This document shows positions 1 through 7,189 of a stretch of DNA of 25,784 bases, piece by piece. Source of the stretch: Pelomonas sp039929605 (GTDB lineage Bacteria; Pseudomonadota; Gammaproteobacteria; Burkholderiales; Burkholderiaceae_C); assembly GCF_039929605.1 (NCBI RefSeq), contig NZ_JBDSQX010000185.1, positions 1-25,784 of the forward strand. The letters run 5' to 3'. Below the pieces are notes generated by a model. It was not told the origin of the DNA and did not search any database. It was given only the letters and a program-made list of their open reading frames with translations. The translations under genes were made by a program, and so were the position numbers. Numbering within the stretch: the stretch's first letter is position 1; every line of letters begins with the position of its first letter.

Positions 1-1
1 C

Positions 2-139
2 TATTTCTGCAGGCGGTGTAGTGCAGTGGTCGAGAGCGTCAGCGGGAAGTCGTTCATTCACGCAGTCGATTGGCTGGGGGCGTCAGTGATGCCCAACCCT
101 TCATTGCAGCGGACGGCTTCGCCGCCCACTGACCTTTGA
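2..139 (+). CDS. Partial cassette ORF, 3' end only
   Basis: This frame is open from the window edge to a TGA at 137-139 and its last 14 codons are read from the attC site, ending in SLQRTASPPTDL. Reading into attC is common for cassette genes. A second frame (3-90) is also open from the edge and stops at TGA 88-90, directly before the attC, so the true frame of the preceding cassette gene cannot be decided here. No function is recognisable. Confidence 0.3.
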   Translation, partial: YFCRRCSAVVESVSGKSFIHAVDWLGASVMPNPSLQRTASPPTDL

Positions 140-147
140 CGTTAGGC
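91..147 (+). repeat. attC site, left array, + orientation
   Basis: The outer core boxes are GCCCAAC (91-97) and GTTAGGC (141-147), which pair as inverted repeats. Between them lies an imperfect palindrome centred on GGACGGCTTCGCCGCCC. The 57-bp length and internal sequence closely match the attC sites of the right array (22792-22848, 24825-24881) when those are read on the minus strand, so the family and relative orientation are clear. The recombination point is expected between G and TT of the right-hand box. It marks the 3' end of a partial upstream cassette and the start of the lipoprotein cassette. Confidence 0.85.
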
Positions 148-235
148 GCCTCGAAGCGGCAAAGCGGCCCTATCCAGAGAGCCAGATTCCCGATATTTTC
201 AGGCCACAGAATCGATCATTGGAGGAGATGAACCC

Positions 236-847
236 ATGCGAAGACTCATCCTGGCAGCAGCCATCACGATAGGCGTTACGGTCGGCGGTTGCGCCACTAC
301 CAACACAAACACGCTGGCACGCCCAGCAGTAGAAACGTCTGTCACTCTGAGAAGCAACTTCGTGTACACGCGAGAGAACTCTGGACTCACAAATAGGAAT
401 GTGTGGACCATCTCGCTTGCTTCTGGAACTTACAAGTCGGTGTTCGAAGACAGCGCCGGAACCTACTATCGAAGCAGCGGGAATGAATTGGTCGAGCGGC
501 GCGACAGGCACGATTTCGGGTCCGAAACTCCGTCAAAGACCTTCACCTATGTCTATAACGGTGGAATCTACCTCCCGAAGGAGGCAACGCAGACGGCGAA
601 GATTTTCATCATCGCCGGAACAATGCGAGCTGTTCAGTCACCTGAGGATGGTTCTACCAAAACCGAGGGCGGACGCCCCGTCACCGTCTTTATTCCCAAC
701 GTATCACCGGGGCAAGCAGCAGCGGGTGGGATTGTGGCCAATGTGATTCTTGCAGCCGGTGCCGCAAGTGAACGCGGAAACATAGCCTTCTATCGTGACT
801 TCGCGCAGCCCGATGGGGCTCAGTTGAGAGGTGCGCTCGTGCAGTGA
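236..847 (+). CDS. Putative lipoprotein in integron cassette
   Basis: The 203-residue protein begins with a charged n-region, a hydrophobic stretch and a lipobox ending VGGC (Cys at about residue 19), so it should be exported and lipidated. The mature part is rich in Thr, Ser and Gly with no motif I recognise. A strong ribosome site (GGAGGAG, 221-227) precedes the ATG. It lies 89 nt after an attC core and is followed about 30 nt after its stop by a half attC (GCCTAA, 881-886), so it is a single-gene cassette. GC is below that of the core genes. The lipoprotein call is good; the function is unknown. Confidence 0.8.
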   Translation: MRRLILAAAITIGVTVGGCATTNTNTLARPAVETSVTLRSNFVYTRENSGLTNRNVWTISLASGTYKSVFEDSAGTYYRSSGNELVERRDRHDFGSETPSKTFTYVYNGGIYLPKEATQTAKIFIIAGTMRAVQSPEDGSTKTEGGRPVTVFIPNVSPGQAAAGGIVANVILAAGAASERGNIAFYRDFAQPDGAQLRGALVQ

Positions 848-880
848 GCGAAGTTCGATGCGCGAAGCACTCGACAAGGC

Positions 881-886
881 GCCTAA
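881..886 (+). other. Interrupted attC R'' half-site
   Basis: GCCTAA at this point is the first core box (GCCTAAC) expected at the 3' end of the lipoprotein cassette. It is cut after CTAA, and the next bases are the 3' end of a minus-strand group II intron. The rest of the attC is not visible beyond the intron relic, so it was lost. Confidence 0.55.
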
Positions 887-923
887 TCGGGTAGCCGGGA
901 GTTTCTAGCTCCCAGCCCCCACA

Positions 924-953
924 CCACCCACCGTGCGGGTCCGCAGTGGGCGG
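924..953 (-). ncRNA. Group II intron domain V-like hairpin
   Basis: On the minus strand an 8-bp lower stem (CCGCCCAC with GTGGGTGG, one G-U) is stacked on a 4-bp upper stem TGCG/CGCA with loop GACC. A two-base CG bulge lies on the 3' side. This 8 bp + 2-nt bulge + short stem + tetraloop layout is that of the catalytic domain V. The same block with a small insertion recurs at about 2050-2087. Confidence 0.65.
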
Positions 954-987
954 TTCAACAAGTCGGCTCGCTCGACGAAGCGCCTTC

Positions 988-1400
988 TCAAGTCGTGTAA
1001 CCCTGGGCCTTGCACCACAGGTCTTTGACGCTGACCAAGCCTTGCGCCTTCAACCAGCCTTGCGGGCCGCGTCAGGCCAGTGGCCCGACCCTTCGCCAGG
1101 CACAAGCCGTCCACTGGACGCCTTGTGTCCGGGCTCAGCGTTGGACATCGCCTGCTGCGTCACCGGGGTTCGTGCCATGTGCCAGTACCCGTGGCTGCTG
1201 ACCCCGTGCCGGATGGCCGACTTCAGGCCCACGCCCAGCGCCAGCAGGTGGCGGATCTTCGTGCGCGCCCAGCGCCACTGTTTAGCTACGACATAACTTG
1301 AGTACAAGTTAGTCTCCGCTGAAACTTCGTTTTCCAGTAGCACATGCGGATGCGCCGTCGCAGCCACTCATCCAGCTCGGGCACCGGGTGGTAGTACTGG
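988..1400 (-). pseudogene. Group II intron maturase, C-terminal remnant
   Basis: Three consecutive pieces in different minus frames read like the maturase (X domain/HNH-proximal tail) of intron-encoded reverse transcriptases: ELDEWLRRRIRMCYWK (about 1330-1385), KQWRWARTKIRHLLALG onward to TQQAMSNA (about 1145-1285), and GWLKAQGLVSVKDLW ending at the TGA at 988-990. Between pieces one and two is an insert of about 49 nt with a small palindrome (AACTTG-AGTA-CAAGTT). Between two and three is an insert of about 80 nt with a longer palindrome (CACAAG...CTTGTG). Each breaks the frame. No catalytic reverse-transcriptase domain (YADD) remains. Confidence 0.75.
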
Positions 1401-1545
1401 CTCCCGCACATATCACCCCAGCTGTTGCAGCCGGCAGTCCATTGAGCCACCCAACTGCGCCCCTTCAGTTCACGCACCCGGTGCCTGAAGTTCCCTCGAG
1501 CTGTCGCATACTGCGGCCTGTGGCGCCAGAAATTGGAGCAAAGAC

Positions 1546-1746
1546 ATGGGCAACGTAAAGTCGATCGAAAAGGCGGTGGCGTCACTGCCACCCTCGGAAC
1601 TGGCGGAATTCCGGCACTGGTTTGCCGAGTTCGACGCAGCAGCTTGGGACAAGCAGATCGAGCAAGACGCCAACTCAGGCAAGCTGGATTCGCTCTCTGC
1701 CGAGGCACTCGCTGACTATCGTTCCGGCTTGGCTCGTGAGCTTTAA
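1546..1746 (+). CDS. Putative antitoxin-like small protein
   Basis: The 66-residue protein is acidic and probably helical, with the central sequence LPPSELAEFRHWFAEFDAAAWD. Small proteins of this pattern usually sit directly upstream of RelE/ParE-fold toxin genes, where they act as the antitoxin. The ATG at 1546 is preceded by GGAGC at 1533-1537. The gene is immediately followed by a toxin-like reading frame that is broken (1746-1935), which fits the pairing. It may be an orphan antitoxin that still protects against related toxins. The family assignment rests on memory of similar pairs; a stand-alone unknown protein is the alternative. Confidence 0.6.
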   Translation: MGNVKSIEKAVASLPPSELAEFRHWFAEFDAAAWDKQIEQDANSGKLDSLSAEALADYRSGLAREL

Positions 1747-1935
1747 AGCACACAGCGTCAAAGCGTTTCTGAGAGTGCCTTGAGACGCTGCCCGCCGAGG
1801 TTCAGGCGCTTGCGCAACGGAACTACGCTCTGCTCAAAGTCGATCCATTGCACCCGTCGCTGCATTTCAAAGCGGTCGGAAACGGCAAGTTCCACAGCGT
1901 CCGTGTTGGCCTCTACTACAGAGCACTTGGCCTCT
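1746..1935 (+). pseudogene. RelE/ParE-like toxin, inactivated
   Basis: The frame starting AAG at 1746 reads KHTASKRF, stop (TGA 1770-1772), ECLETLPAEVQALAQ, then NYALLKVDPLHPSLHFK and FHSVRVGLYYRALG. The PxHPSLHFK...VRVGxxYRA pattern is typical of the RelE/ParE toxin superfamily, which cuts ribosomal mRNA or blocks gyrase. Three lesions are visible: no start codon next to the antitoxin stop, a TGA where a Trp (TGG) would be expected, and loss of the C-terminal strand where IS-derived sequence begins near 1935. It cannot make a working toxin. Confidence 0.7.
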
Positions 1936-2008
1936 GCTGTGCTTTGCGCCTTGCAGCCCATCCCAAACCAGGGCGCGCTGCATCGCGGGGGACTTATTCA
2001 GCGTTGCC
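1936..2008 (-). mobile_element. End fragment of an IS5-family element
   Basis: Read on the minus strand from 2008, the sequence starts GGCAACGCTGAATAAGTCC. Its first 12 bases equal the inverted repeat of the intact IS5-type element at 23163-24351 (GGCAACGCTGATTAATTCC), while the interior differs. It is therefore a piece of a related but distinct element. It is flanked at 2009-2012 by CTAA, the IS5-type target (YTAR). The inner boundary, where it cuts the toxin relic, is approximate. Confidence 0.55.
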
Positions 2009-2010
2009 CT

Positions 2011-2169
2011 AATCGGGTAGCCGTGGGCATTTAACCCCCACCCCACACACCACCTACCACGCACCACGCGGGTCCGCAGTGGGCGGTTCAACCCTTTGGC
2101 GCGCTCGACGAAGCCGTTATGTCGAACAGCCCTGCGCTTTGATCCAGCCCAGGCGCCGGGCGCGCGAGG
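2011..2169 (-). mobile_element. Group II intron 3' tail, copy B
   Basis: This shares with copy A the intron end (TAATCGGGTAGCCG on the plus strand) and the domain V arm around GTCCGCAGTGGGCGG (2072-2086), but its domain V carries an extra run of about 10 nt (CACGCACCA region) that spoils the hairpin. Beyond it, on the minus strand, GWIKAQG followed by an early stop matches the GWLKAQGL maturase tail of copy A. It ends against the stop codon of the esterase gene at 2170. Confidence 0.6.
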
Positions 2170-3150
2170 TCAGGCACTACCGCGAGCTCTCAGCGAAACA
2201 CCGAACTGCTTCTCCGCAAACCGCCACACCATCCGCGACGCATCCGGCCCATTGGCATCGCTGAAGCGCTGCTGCGCGGCGCCGCCGCTCCAGGCATGGC
2301 CCAGGCTGCCCACTTGCACCAGCGTGGCCACCAGTTCGCGCGAGCGCTTGAAGTGGGTCACCGTCATCGGGTAGCGCTTGCCGCGCTGCTGCGCCAGCGG
2401 CGCGCCCTCGCGGGCACCTGCGGCCTGGGACCACATCTGCGCCGCCGCATCGCCGTTGCGGGCAGACACGACGCCGTCGTCCTCGCCGTGAATCACCATC
2501 AACGGCGGCCAGGCTTCGGCAGGCTCGACCACTGACTGCAGCGAATGCGGCATGCGCCGCCCCTGCATCGCACCCACGGCCGAGACCGTTGAATGCGCCG
2601 TGCCCGGCGGCACGCCGGAATGCATGACCAGCGCCTTGAAGCGCTGCGGGTAGCGCGTGGCCAGCAGTGCCGCCATGCTGGCACCGGCAGACAGCCCCGC
2701 CACGGCCACACGATCACGGTCCGCCGCGTAGAGCACACAGACCTGATCGACGGCCCGCATGATCCAGGCCGCCTCGCTGAAGGCGCGACCCGACTGCGTG
2801 TCGAACCAGTTCCAGCAGCCTTGCGCGTTGGCCAGGCGCGGCTGCTCGGGGTAGAGCACCAGAAAGCGCTCGCGCGCCGCGACCGCGTTCATGCGCGTGC
2901 TTTCGGCAAAGTTCTTAGCGTCCTGGTGGCAGCCGTGCAGCATCACCATCAGCGGCAGCTTCTCGGCAAAGCGCACGCCCTCGGGGCGGAACAGCCAGTA
3001 GCGCCGCGGCCCGGCCTCGGTGAGCACTGAGCCCATCAGCCAGCTGCCCGCGCCGGGCGGCGGCTTGCGGCGGTCACGCAGCGGCTGGGCGGCGCGTTGC
3101 AGCAGCTGCGCGTTGCGGCCCAGCAGCGCCGCCCAGGAAGGCTGCTTCAT
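2170..3150 (-). CDS. PHB-depolymerase-family esterase
   Basis: The 326-residue protein is an alpha/beta hydrolase of the Esterase_PHB type. It shows LMVMLHGCHQ (about 67-76, oxyanion region), the nucleophile elbow GLSAGAS with Ser154, the acid EDDGVV (Asp225) and SLGHAWSGG with His285. The family cleaves polyhydroxybutyrate or feruloyl/acetyl esters. No signal peptide is evident, so a cytoplasmic polymer- or oligomer-hydrolase is more likely than a secreted one. The ATG overlaps the stop of DUF2789 by four bases (ATGA), implying translational coupling. The substrate is not decidable from sequence. Confidence 0.85.
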   Translation of the reverse strand: MKQPSWAALLGRNAQLLQRAAQPLRDRRKPPPGAGSWLMGSVLTEAGPRRYWLFRPEGVRFAEKLPLMVMLHGCHQDAKNFAESTRMNAVAARERFLVLYPEQPRLANAQGCWNWFDTQSGRAFSEAAWIMRAVDQVCVLYAADRDRVAVAGLSAGASMAALLATRYPQRFKALVMHSGVPPGTAHSTVSAVGAMQGRRMPHSLQSVVEPAEAWPPLMVIHGEDDGVVSARNGDAAAQMWSQAAGAREGAPLAQQRGKRYPMTVTHFKRSRELVATLVQVGSLGHAWSGGAAQQRFSDANGPDASRMVWRFAEKQFGVSLRARGSA

Positions 3151-3479
3151 AGGCGCAGCTTGGCACTCGCGGCATTCGCGGCGGTCGCGCTTTCCGCCAC
3201 ACCCACGCCCTCCTTCTTGGCCAGTTGCTCGGTGACTGGGTGCTCGCGCAACAGCGCGTTGAGCTCGTCGATCACATGAACCCAGTCGCCGTCGTCCTGG
3301 TGCCACTGCTCGCGGATGAAGGCGACCTGGCTCGCGCTCCAGAACGGCGCCTCGGACAGGTTGAGCGTCTGCGGCAAGGGCCGGTTTTCGAGCACGAAGA
3401 CCTGGATGTCGTCCGCCGAATTCGGCAGGCCGAGCTGCGCAAAGAGGTCGGGCAAGTCGTGGTGTGTGGTGGTGTCCAT
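3147..3479 (-). CDS. DUF2789 family protein
   Basis: The protein of about 110 residues matches the DUF2789 pattern: an N-terminal DLFAQLGLPNSADDIQ segment, then LSEAPFWSASQVAFIREQW and DDGDWVHVIDELNALLRE. The role is unknown. The start MDTTTHHD was chosen over an upstream in-frame start because AAGGAG lies eight bases before it. The extended Ala-rich tail (after EQLAKKEG) looks disordered. It is the first gene of a two-gene unit with the esterase downstream (4-nt overlap). Confidence 0.8.
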   Translation of the reverse strand: MDTTTHHDLPDLFAQLGLPNSADDIQVFVLENRPLPQTLNLSEAPFWSASQVAFIREQWHQDDGDWVHVIDELNALLREHPVTEQLAKKEGVGVAESATAANAASAKLRL

Positions 3480-3654
3480 GAGAACTCCTTTCAAGCTTGC
3501 ACCTTAGGGCGGGGCGGCTGCAGCCGCTGTCAGCGGAGGCCTCATCCGAGAGGTTGCGTGGGGGCGCTCCGGCCAGCGCGCGGCTTCTGTCGGACAAAGG
3601 CGCGTTGTGCGCCAGCCAGTTCAGGCCTTCAGACTGGCCGGCTATCGTTGCGCC

Positions 3655-4629
3655 ATGCCCAGCCCGCCCCCACCCTTGTTCGTCGTCTTCAACCGCGCCT
3701 CTGGCGCTGGGGACCGCGACGAGGTCGGGCCGGCCGTGGAGGCGGCCTGCGCTGCGGCAGGGCGCCGCTGTGAGCTGTTTCCCGTCGAACAACCCGGGCG
3801 CCTGGCGCAGGCCGCAAGCCAGGCCGTGCAGCGCGCTGTTCAAGCCGAGGGCATCGTCGTGGCCGCCGGGGGCGACGGCACCATCAACGGCGTCGCCCAG
3901 GCCGTGCTCGGCAGTGGCTGCCGCTTCGGCGTGCTGCCGCGCGGCACCTTCAACTACTTCGCCCGCACCCACGGCATTCCCACCGAGCTGGGCGCCGCGC
4001 TGCACGTGCTGCTGAACGAGCGCGCCGTACCCGTGCAGGTCGGCCTGCTCAACGAGCGTGTCTTCCTCGTCAACGCCAGCCTCGGGCTCTACCCCCAACT
4101 GTTGGAAGACCGCGAGACCTGGAAGCAGCAGTTCGGGCGCAGCCGGCTGGTGGCGTTCGGCGCCGGCATCGCCACCATCCTGCGCGGCCATCGCAGCCTG
4201 CGGCTGAGCGTTGAATATGGCGGTCAGACGCGCCAGGTGCGCACGCCGACGCTCTTCGTCGGCAACAACGCGCTGCAGATGGAGCAGGTCGGCCTGCCCG
4301 AGTCGCGCGCCATCGACAGCGGCTGCCTGGCCGGCATCACGCTCAAGCCGCTCGGGCGCTGGGCCTTGCTGGCACTGCTGGCGCGCGGTGCCTTCGGCCA
4401 GCTGGGCGAGGCGAGCGAGGTGCAGAACTTTTCATTCCGCCGCCTGACCGTGAACGCGCGCTCCCTGAGCGCCAAACGCATCAAGGTCGCCACCGACGGC
4501 GAGGTGCTGTGGCTGCCGCTGCCGCTGCGCTTCGAGGTGGCGCCGCAGCCGCTGCTGCTGATCCGCCCACAAGGGCTGGCGCAGGAGCGGCGCGAGGTGC
4601 AGGCAGGCCGCCCGGAGGCCGGCGCATGA
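3655..4629 (+). CDS. Diacylglycerol/lipid kinase family protein
   Basis: The 324-residue protein has a DAGK catalytic domain. LFVVFNRASGAGD (8-20) is the N-terminal nucleotide-binding strand and VAAGGDGTINGVAQ (68-81) holds the GGDGT signature. LPRGTFNYFA follows, with the second domain containing ATDGE near the C-terminus. Members (YegS/BmrU-like) phosphorylate diacylglycerol, sphingoid or phosphatidylglycerol lipids with ATP at the membrane face. The ATG at 3655 is preferred; an alternative in-frame start at 3607 adds 16 residues. The stop overlaps the next start (ATGA), so kinase and phosphoesterase are co-translated. Confidence 0.88.
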   Translation: MPSPPPPLFVVFNRASGAGDRDEVGPAVEAACAAAGRRCELFPVEQPGRLAQAASQAVQRAVQAEGIVVAAGGDGTINGVAQAVLGSGCRFGVLPRGTFNYFARTHGIPTELGAALHVLLNERAVPVQVGLLNERVFLVNASLGLYPQLLEDRETWKQQFGRSRLVAFGAGIATILRGHRSLRLSVEYGGQTRQVRTPTLFVGNNALQMEQVGLPESRAIDSGCLAGITLKPLGRWALLALLARGAFGQLGEASEVQNFSFRRLTVNARSLSAKRIKVATDGEVLWLPLPLRFEVAPQPLLLIRPQGLAQERREVQAGRPEAGA

Positions 4630-5414
4630 CGGTCGTGCTGCAGGTTTCCGACCCGCACTTCGGCACCGAGCGGCCCCAGGCCGTCGCGGCGCTGCAGCGC
4701 TTGTGCCAGGCGCTGCGCCCCGACCTGCTGCTCGTCACCGGCGACATCACGCAGCGCGCGCGCGCCCGGGAGTTCGCGGCGGCGCGGGCCTTCTTCGACC
4801 AGCTCGCCGTGCCGTCGCGCCTCACCATCCCGGGCAACCACGACATCCCGCTGTTCGACGTCTTCACGCGCGTCTTCAGCCCCTACCGCCGCTTCGCCCG
4901 CGCGTTTGGCCCGGTGCTGGAAGGCGAGTTCGAACGCGACGACCTGCTCGTCATCGCCCTCAACACGACGCGGCGCTGGCGGCACAAGAACGGCGAGGTC
5001 TCACCGGAGCAGGTCGAGCGCGTCGCCGACCGGCTGGCACGCGCCCGGCCGGGGCAGTTACGCCTGGTCGCCGTGCACCAGCCGGTCGCGGTGACCGAGG
5101 AGGTCGATGTCAACAACCTGCTGCGCGGCCACCGGCTGGCGGTGCAGCGCTGGGCCCAGGCGGGCGCAGACGCCATCCTCGGCGGCCACATCCACCTGCC
5201 CTATGTGCTGCGGTTGCCGGGCCTGCCACGGCCGGTGTGGGCCGTGCAAGCCGGCACGGCGCTCAGCAGTCGGCTGCGCGGCGGCATCAGCAATTCCGTC
5301 AACGTGATCCGCGGCCGCGCGGTGGAGCGGTGGGATCTGGACGAAGTGCCGGGCGAGTTCCGGCAGGTTCAGTCGACGGCGATTGGGGTCAGTGAAATCC
5401 GCATTTCGCCGTGA
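4626..5414 (+). CDS. Calcineurin-like metallophosphoesterase
   Basis: All metal-binding motifs of the superfamily are present in this 262-residue protein: SDPHFG (Asp9, His11), TGDIT (Asp40), GNHD (Asn71, His72), AVHQP (His151) and GGHIH (His188, His190). It should be a dinuclear-metal cytoplasmic phosphodiesterase or phosphatase. It overlaps the lipid kinase by ATGA, suggesting a shared pathway such as lipid or nucleotide phosphate turnover, but the sequence does not reveal the substrate. The true start is the overlapping ATG; upstream in-frame codons lie inside the kinase. Confidence 0.87.
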   Translation: MTVVLQVSDPHFGTERPQAVAALQRLCQALRPDLLLVTGDITQRARAREFAAARAFFDQLAVPSRLTIPGNHDIPLFDVFTRVFSPYRRFARAFGPVLEGEFERDDLLVIALNTTRRWRHKNGEVSPEQVERVADRLARARPGQLRLVAVHQPVAVTEEVDVNNLLRGHRLAVQRWAQAGADAILGGHIHLPYVLRLPGLPRPVWAVQAGTALSSRLRGGISNSVNVIRGRAVERWDLDEVPGEFRQVQSTAIGVSEIRISP

Positions 5415-5433
5415 CGGCGCTCTGCGTAGATGC

Positions 5434-6375
5434 CTATTCGGCCTCGGGCCTGTCGGGCGCAAAGCCACTGTGTGACTGCATGTCCGCCTGCGTGATGACG
5501 CTCCCGGGCGCGACGCTGCGCGTCAGCCACACGTTGCCGCCGATGACCGCGCCACGGCCGATGGTGATGCGGCCCAGCACCGTGGCGCCGGCGTAGATGA
5601 CCGCCTCGTCTTCGACGATGGGGTGGCGCGGCTGGCCCTTGAGCACATTGCCTTCGCCGTCGGTGGGGAAGCTCTTGGCCCCTAACGTCACGTTCTGGTA
5701 GATGCGCACGCGCTCGCCCAGCACCGCCGTCTCGCCGATGACGACGCCGGTGCCGTGGTCGATGAAGCAGCCCGCGCCGATGGTCGCGCCGGGGTGGATG
5801 TCGATGCCCGTCTCGGCATGCGCCAGCTCGGCCACGACGCGCGCGATCAGCGGCAGCCCGAGGCCGTAGAGCTCGTGCGCCAGGCGATGGCTGATAAGGG
5901 CACGCACGCCGGGGTAGCACAGCAGCACCTCGTCCACGCTGCGCGCGGCGGGGTCGCCCTGGAAGGCTGCGAGCACGTCGCTGTCGAGCAGTTCGCGCAC
6001 GGCCGGCAGCGTGCGCAGGAAGCGGCTCGCCAGCTCGGCGGCATCGGCCGCGGGCGTGGCGTCACCGCGCTGGCGGGCATCGTGGCGTAGCTCCAGCGCG
6101 GCTTGTTGGCGCAGCGTGCCCATGGCCGAGCCGAGCGTGTGGCCGACGTAGAAGTCCTCGGTCTCCGGCCGCAGCGTGGGCGGGCCCAGGCGCATGGGGA
6201 ACAGCGCGCCGGACAGGCACGCCACCATCGACGCCAGCAGTTCGCGGGACGGCAGTTCGCGCCCGTCTTCGCCGCGCCGGTGCGCCTCGCGCCAGCGCCT
6301 GCGCGCGCCGCGTAAGGCCTCGACTACGGCGGGCAGTTCGTCGGAGGCGGGTGTGGAAGGGGTGGTTTCAGTCAT
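5434..6375 (-). CDS. epsC: Serine O-acetyltransferase, EpsC type
   Basis: This transfers acetyl from acetyl-CoA to L-serine, the first step of cysteine synthesis. The 313-residue length with a long helical N-terminal region fits EpsC-type enzymes. The left-handed beta-helix hexapeptide repeats run from about ETGIDIHPGATIG (188-200) to the C-terminus. The catalytic DH pair is in IDHGTG (Asp206, His207), GETAV follows, and NVTLGAKSF lies near the CoA site. Transcription converges on the metallophosphoesterase with a gap of about 19 nt and no clear terminator. No obvious ribosome site precedes the ATG. Confidence 0.88.
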   Translation of the reverse strand: MTETTPSTPASDELPAVVEALRGARRRWREAHRRGEDGRELPSRELLASMVACLSGALFPMRLGPPTLRPETEDFYVGHTLGSAMGTLRQQAALELRHDARQRGDATPAADAAELASRFLRTLPAVRELLDSDVLAAFQGDPAARSVDEVLLCYPGVRALISHRLAHELYGLGLPLIARVVAELAHAETGIDIHPGATIGAGCFIDHGTGVVIGETAVLGERVRIYQNVTLGAKSFPTDGEGNVLKGQPRHPIVEDEAVIYAGATVLGRITIGRGAVIGGNVWLTRSVAPGSVITQADMQSHSGFAPDRPEAE

Positions 6376-6412
6376 GAGGTCGCAATATGCACGAATCGCG
6401 CTTCAGGTGGTG

Positions 6413-7042
6413 CTAGCTGCACACCTTGATGCCATGCGCCCCGGTGCCGTAGGTGTTCTGGATCGCCGATTGCGCGTTGGCCAGCCGCCCCATCGAGCGG
6501 CGCACGCTGCCGCCGGGCAGGCGCTCCAGCTTCACGCACAGCTCCGGGTCCAGGCCCATGGCGATGCGATCCTCGAACGTGGGCTTGGGCGAATTGCTGC
6601 GCGGGTCGTTGACGGCGGGGTTGGCCAGTGCGCCGAGCATCACGTCGCGTTGAGGTTTCAGCACCAGCGCGACCGGCCCGGAAGCGGCAAGGCCGGGCAG
6701 CCCGGCCACGGCGCTACCCTGGCCGGGCTCGACCGAGGTGCTCGGCGCGGCGGCGGTCGACACGCCGGCGGCGGCCTCAACCGGCGCGAGCGCAGGGATC
6801 TGCTCGACGGCGCGCGGCGCGGCGGCGCGTGCCGGTGGCGAAGGGGTCGCGCGTGCGGCGCGTTCGCGGCGCTCGGCGATCAGCCGAACGGCCACCGACG
6901 TCCGCGCCTCGGCCTCGCGGGGCAGCGCCTGCCTGGCCTGCCACACCGCCAGAAAAACCAGCACATGCCCCAGGCAGACCGCCGACGCCGCGACGGCGCG
7001 CCGCCTGGACGGCCTCAGGCCGGAATTGCCGCTCTCTGTCAT
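6413..7042 (-). CDS. Single-span, TonB-like membrane protein
   Basis: The 209-residue protein has a basic N-terminus (RPSRRR), one transmembrane helix at about 16-35, an Ala/Pro/Arg-rich periplasmic linker (about 60-125) and a conserved-looking end with NDPRSNSPKPTFEDR, GLDPELCV and GSVRRSM. The layout resembles TonB, but no TonB C-terminal domain is seen. I regard it as a conserved hypothetical of Burkholderiales. The ATG at 7042 (GAGG about 10 nt upstream) is preferred over a TTG at 7111. It lies 37 nt upstream of the acetyltransferase on the same strand, so the two may share an mRNA. Confidence 0.65.
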   Translation of the reverse strand: MTESGNSGLRPSRRRAVAASAVCLGHVLVFLAVWQARQALPREAEARTSVAVRLIAERRERAARATPSPPARAAAPRAVEQIPALAPVEAAAGVSTAAAPSTSVEPGQGSAVAGLPGLAASGPVALVLKPQRDVMLGALANPAVNDPRSNSPKPTFEDRIAMGLDPELCVKLERLPGGSVRRSMGRLANAQSAIQNTYGTGAHGIKVCS

Positions 7043-7189
7043 GGCGCTTGGCCTCGCGGCGGGCAAAGCGGCCGATTCTGGGGCTGCCGCGTGTTGCCTG
7101 TCTTTCGCCAAGGTTAGGGCTGCGTAAATCTGCTCACGCCTGCCCGTCGCAGCGCCGTCGTGCCCCCGGCCGAGGGACCTACCGGCCGA

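Larger units (their letters stand above)
887..1500 (-). mobile_element. Decayed group II intron (attC-targeting type), copy A
   Basis: Read on the minus strand, this stretch holds the 3' third of a group II intron: pieces of the maturase gene, a domain V hairpin (924-953), a domain VI-like hairpin (GGGAG/CTCCC arms at 909-913 and 897-901) and an end ...GGCTACCCGAT joined to TAGGCGCC, an attC core. Insertion into attC on the strand opposite the cassette genes is the known habit of group IIC-attC introns. Reverse-transcriptase domains and the 5' end are missing, so the upper boundary near 1500 is approximate. The element is dead. Confidence 0.7.

Noticed and set aside
2170..4191. 673-codon minus-strand frame as one protein
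   Set aside because: The esterase starts at 3150 with a coupled ATGA; the upstream part runs antisense to the lipid kinase and out of frame with DUF2789.
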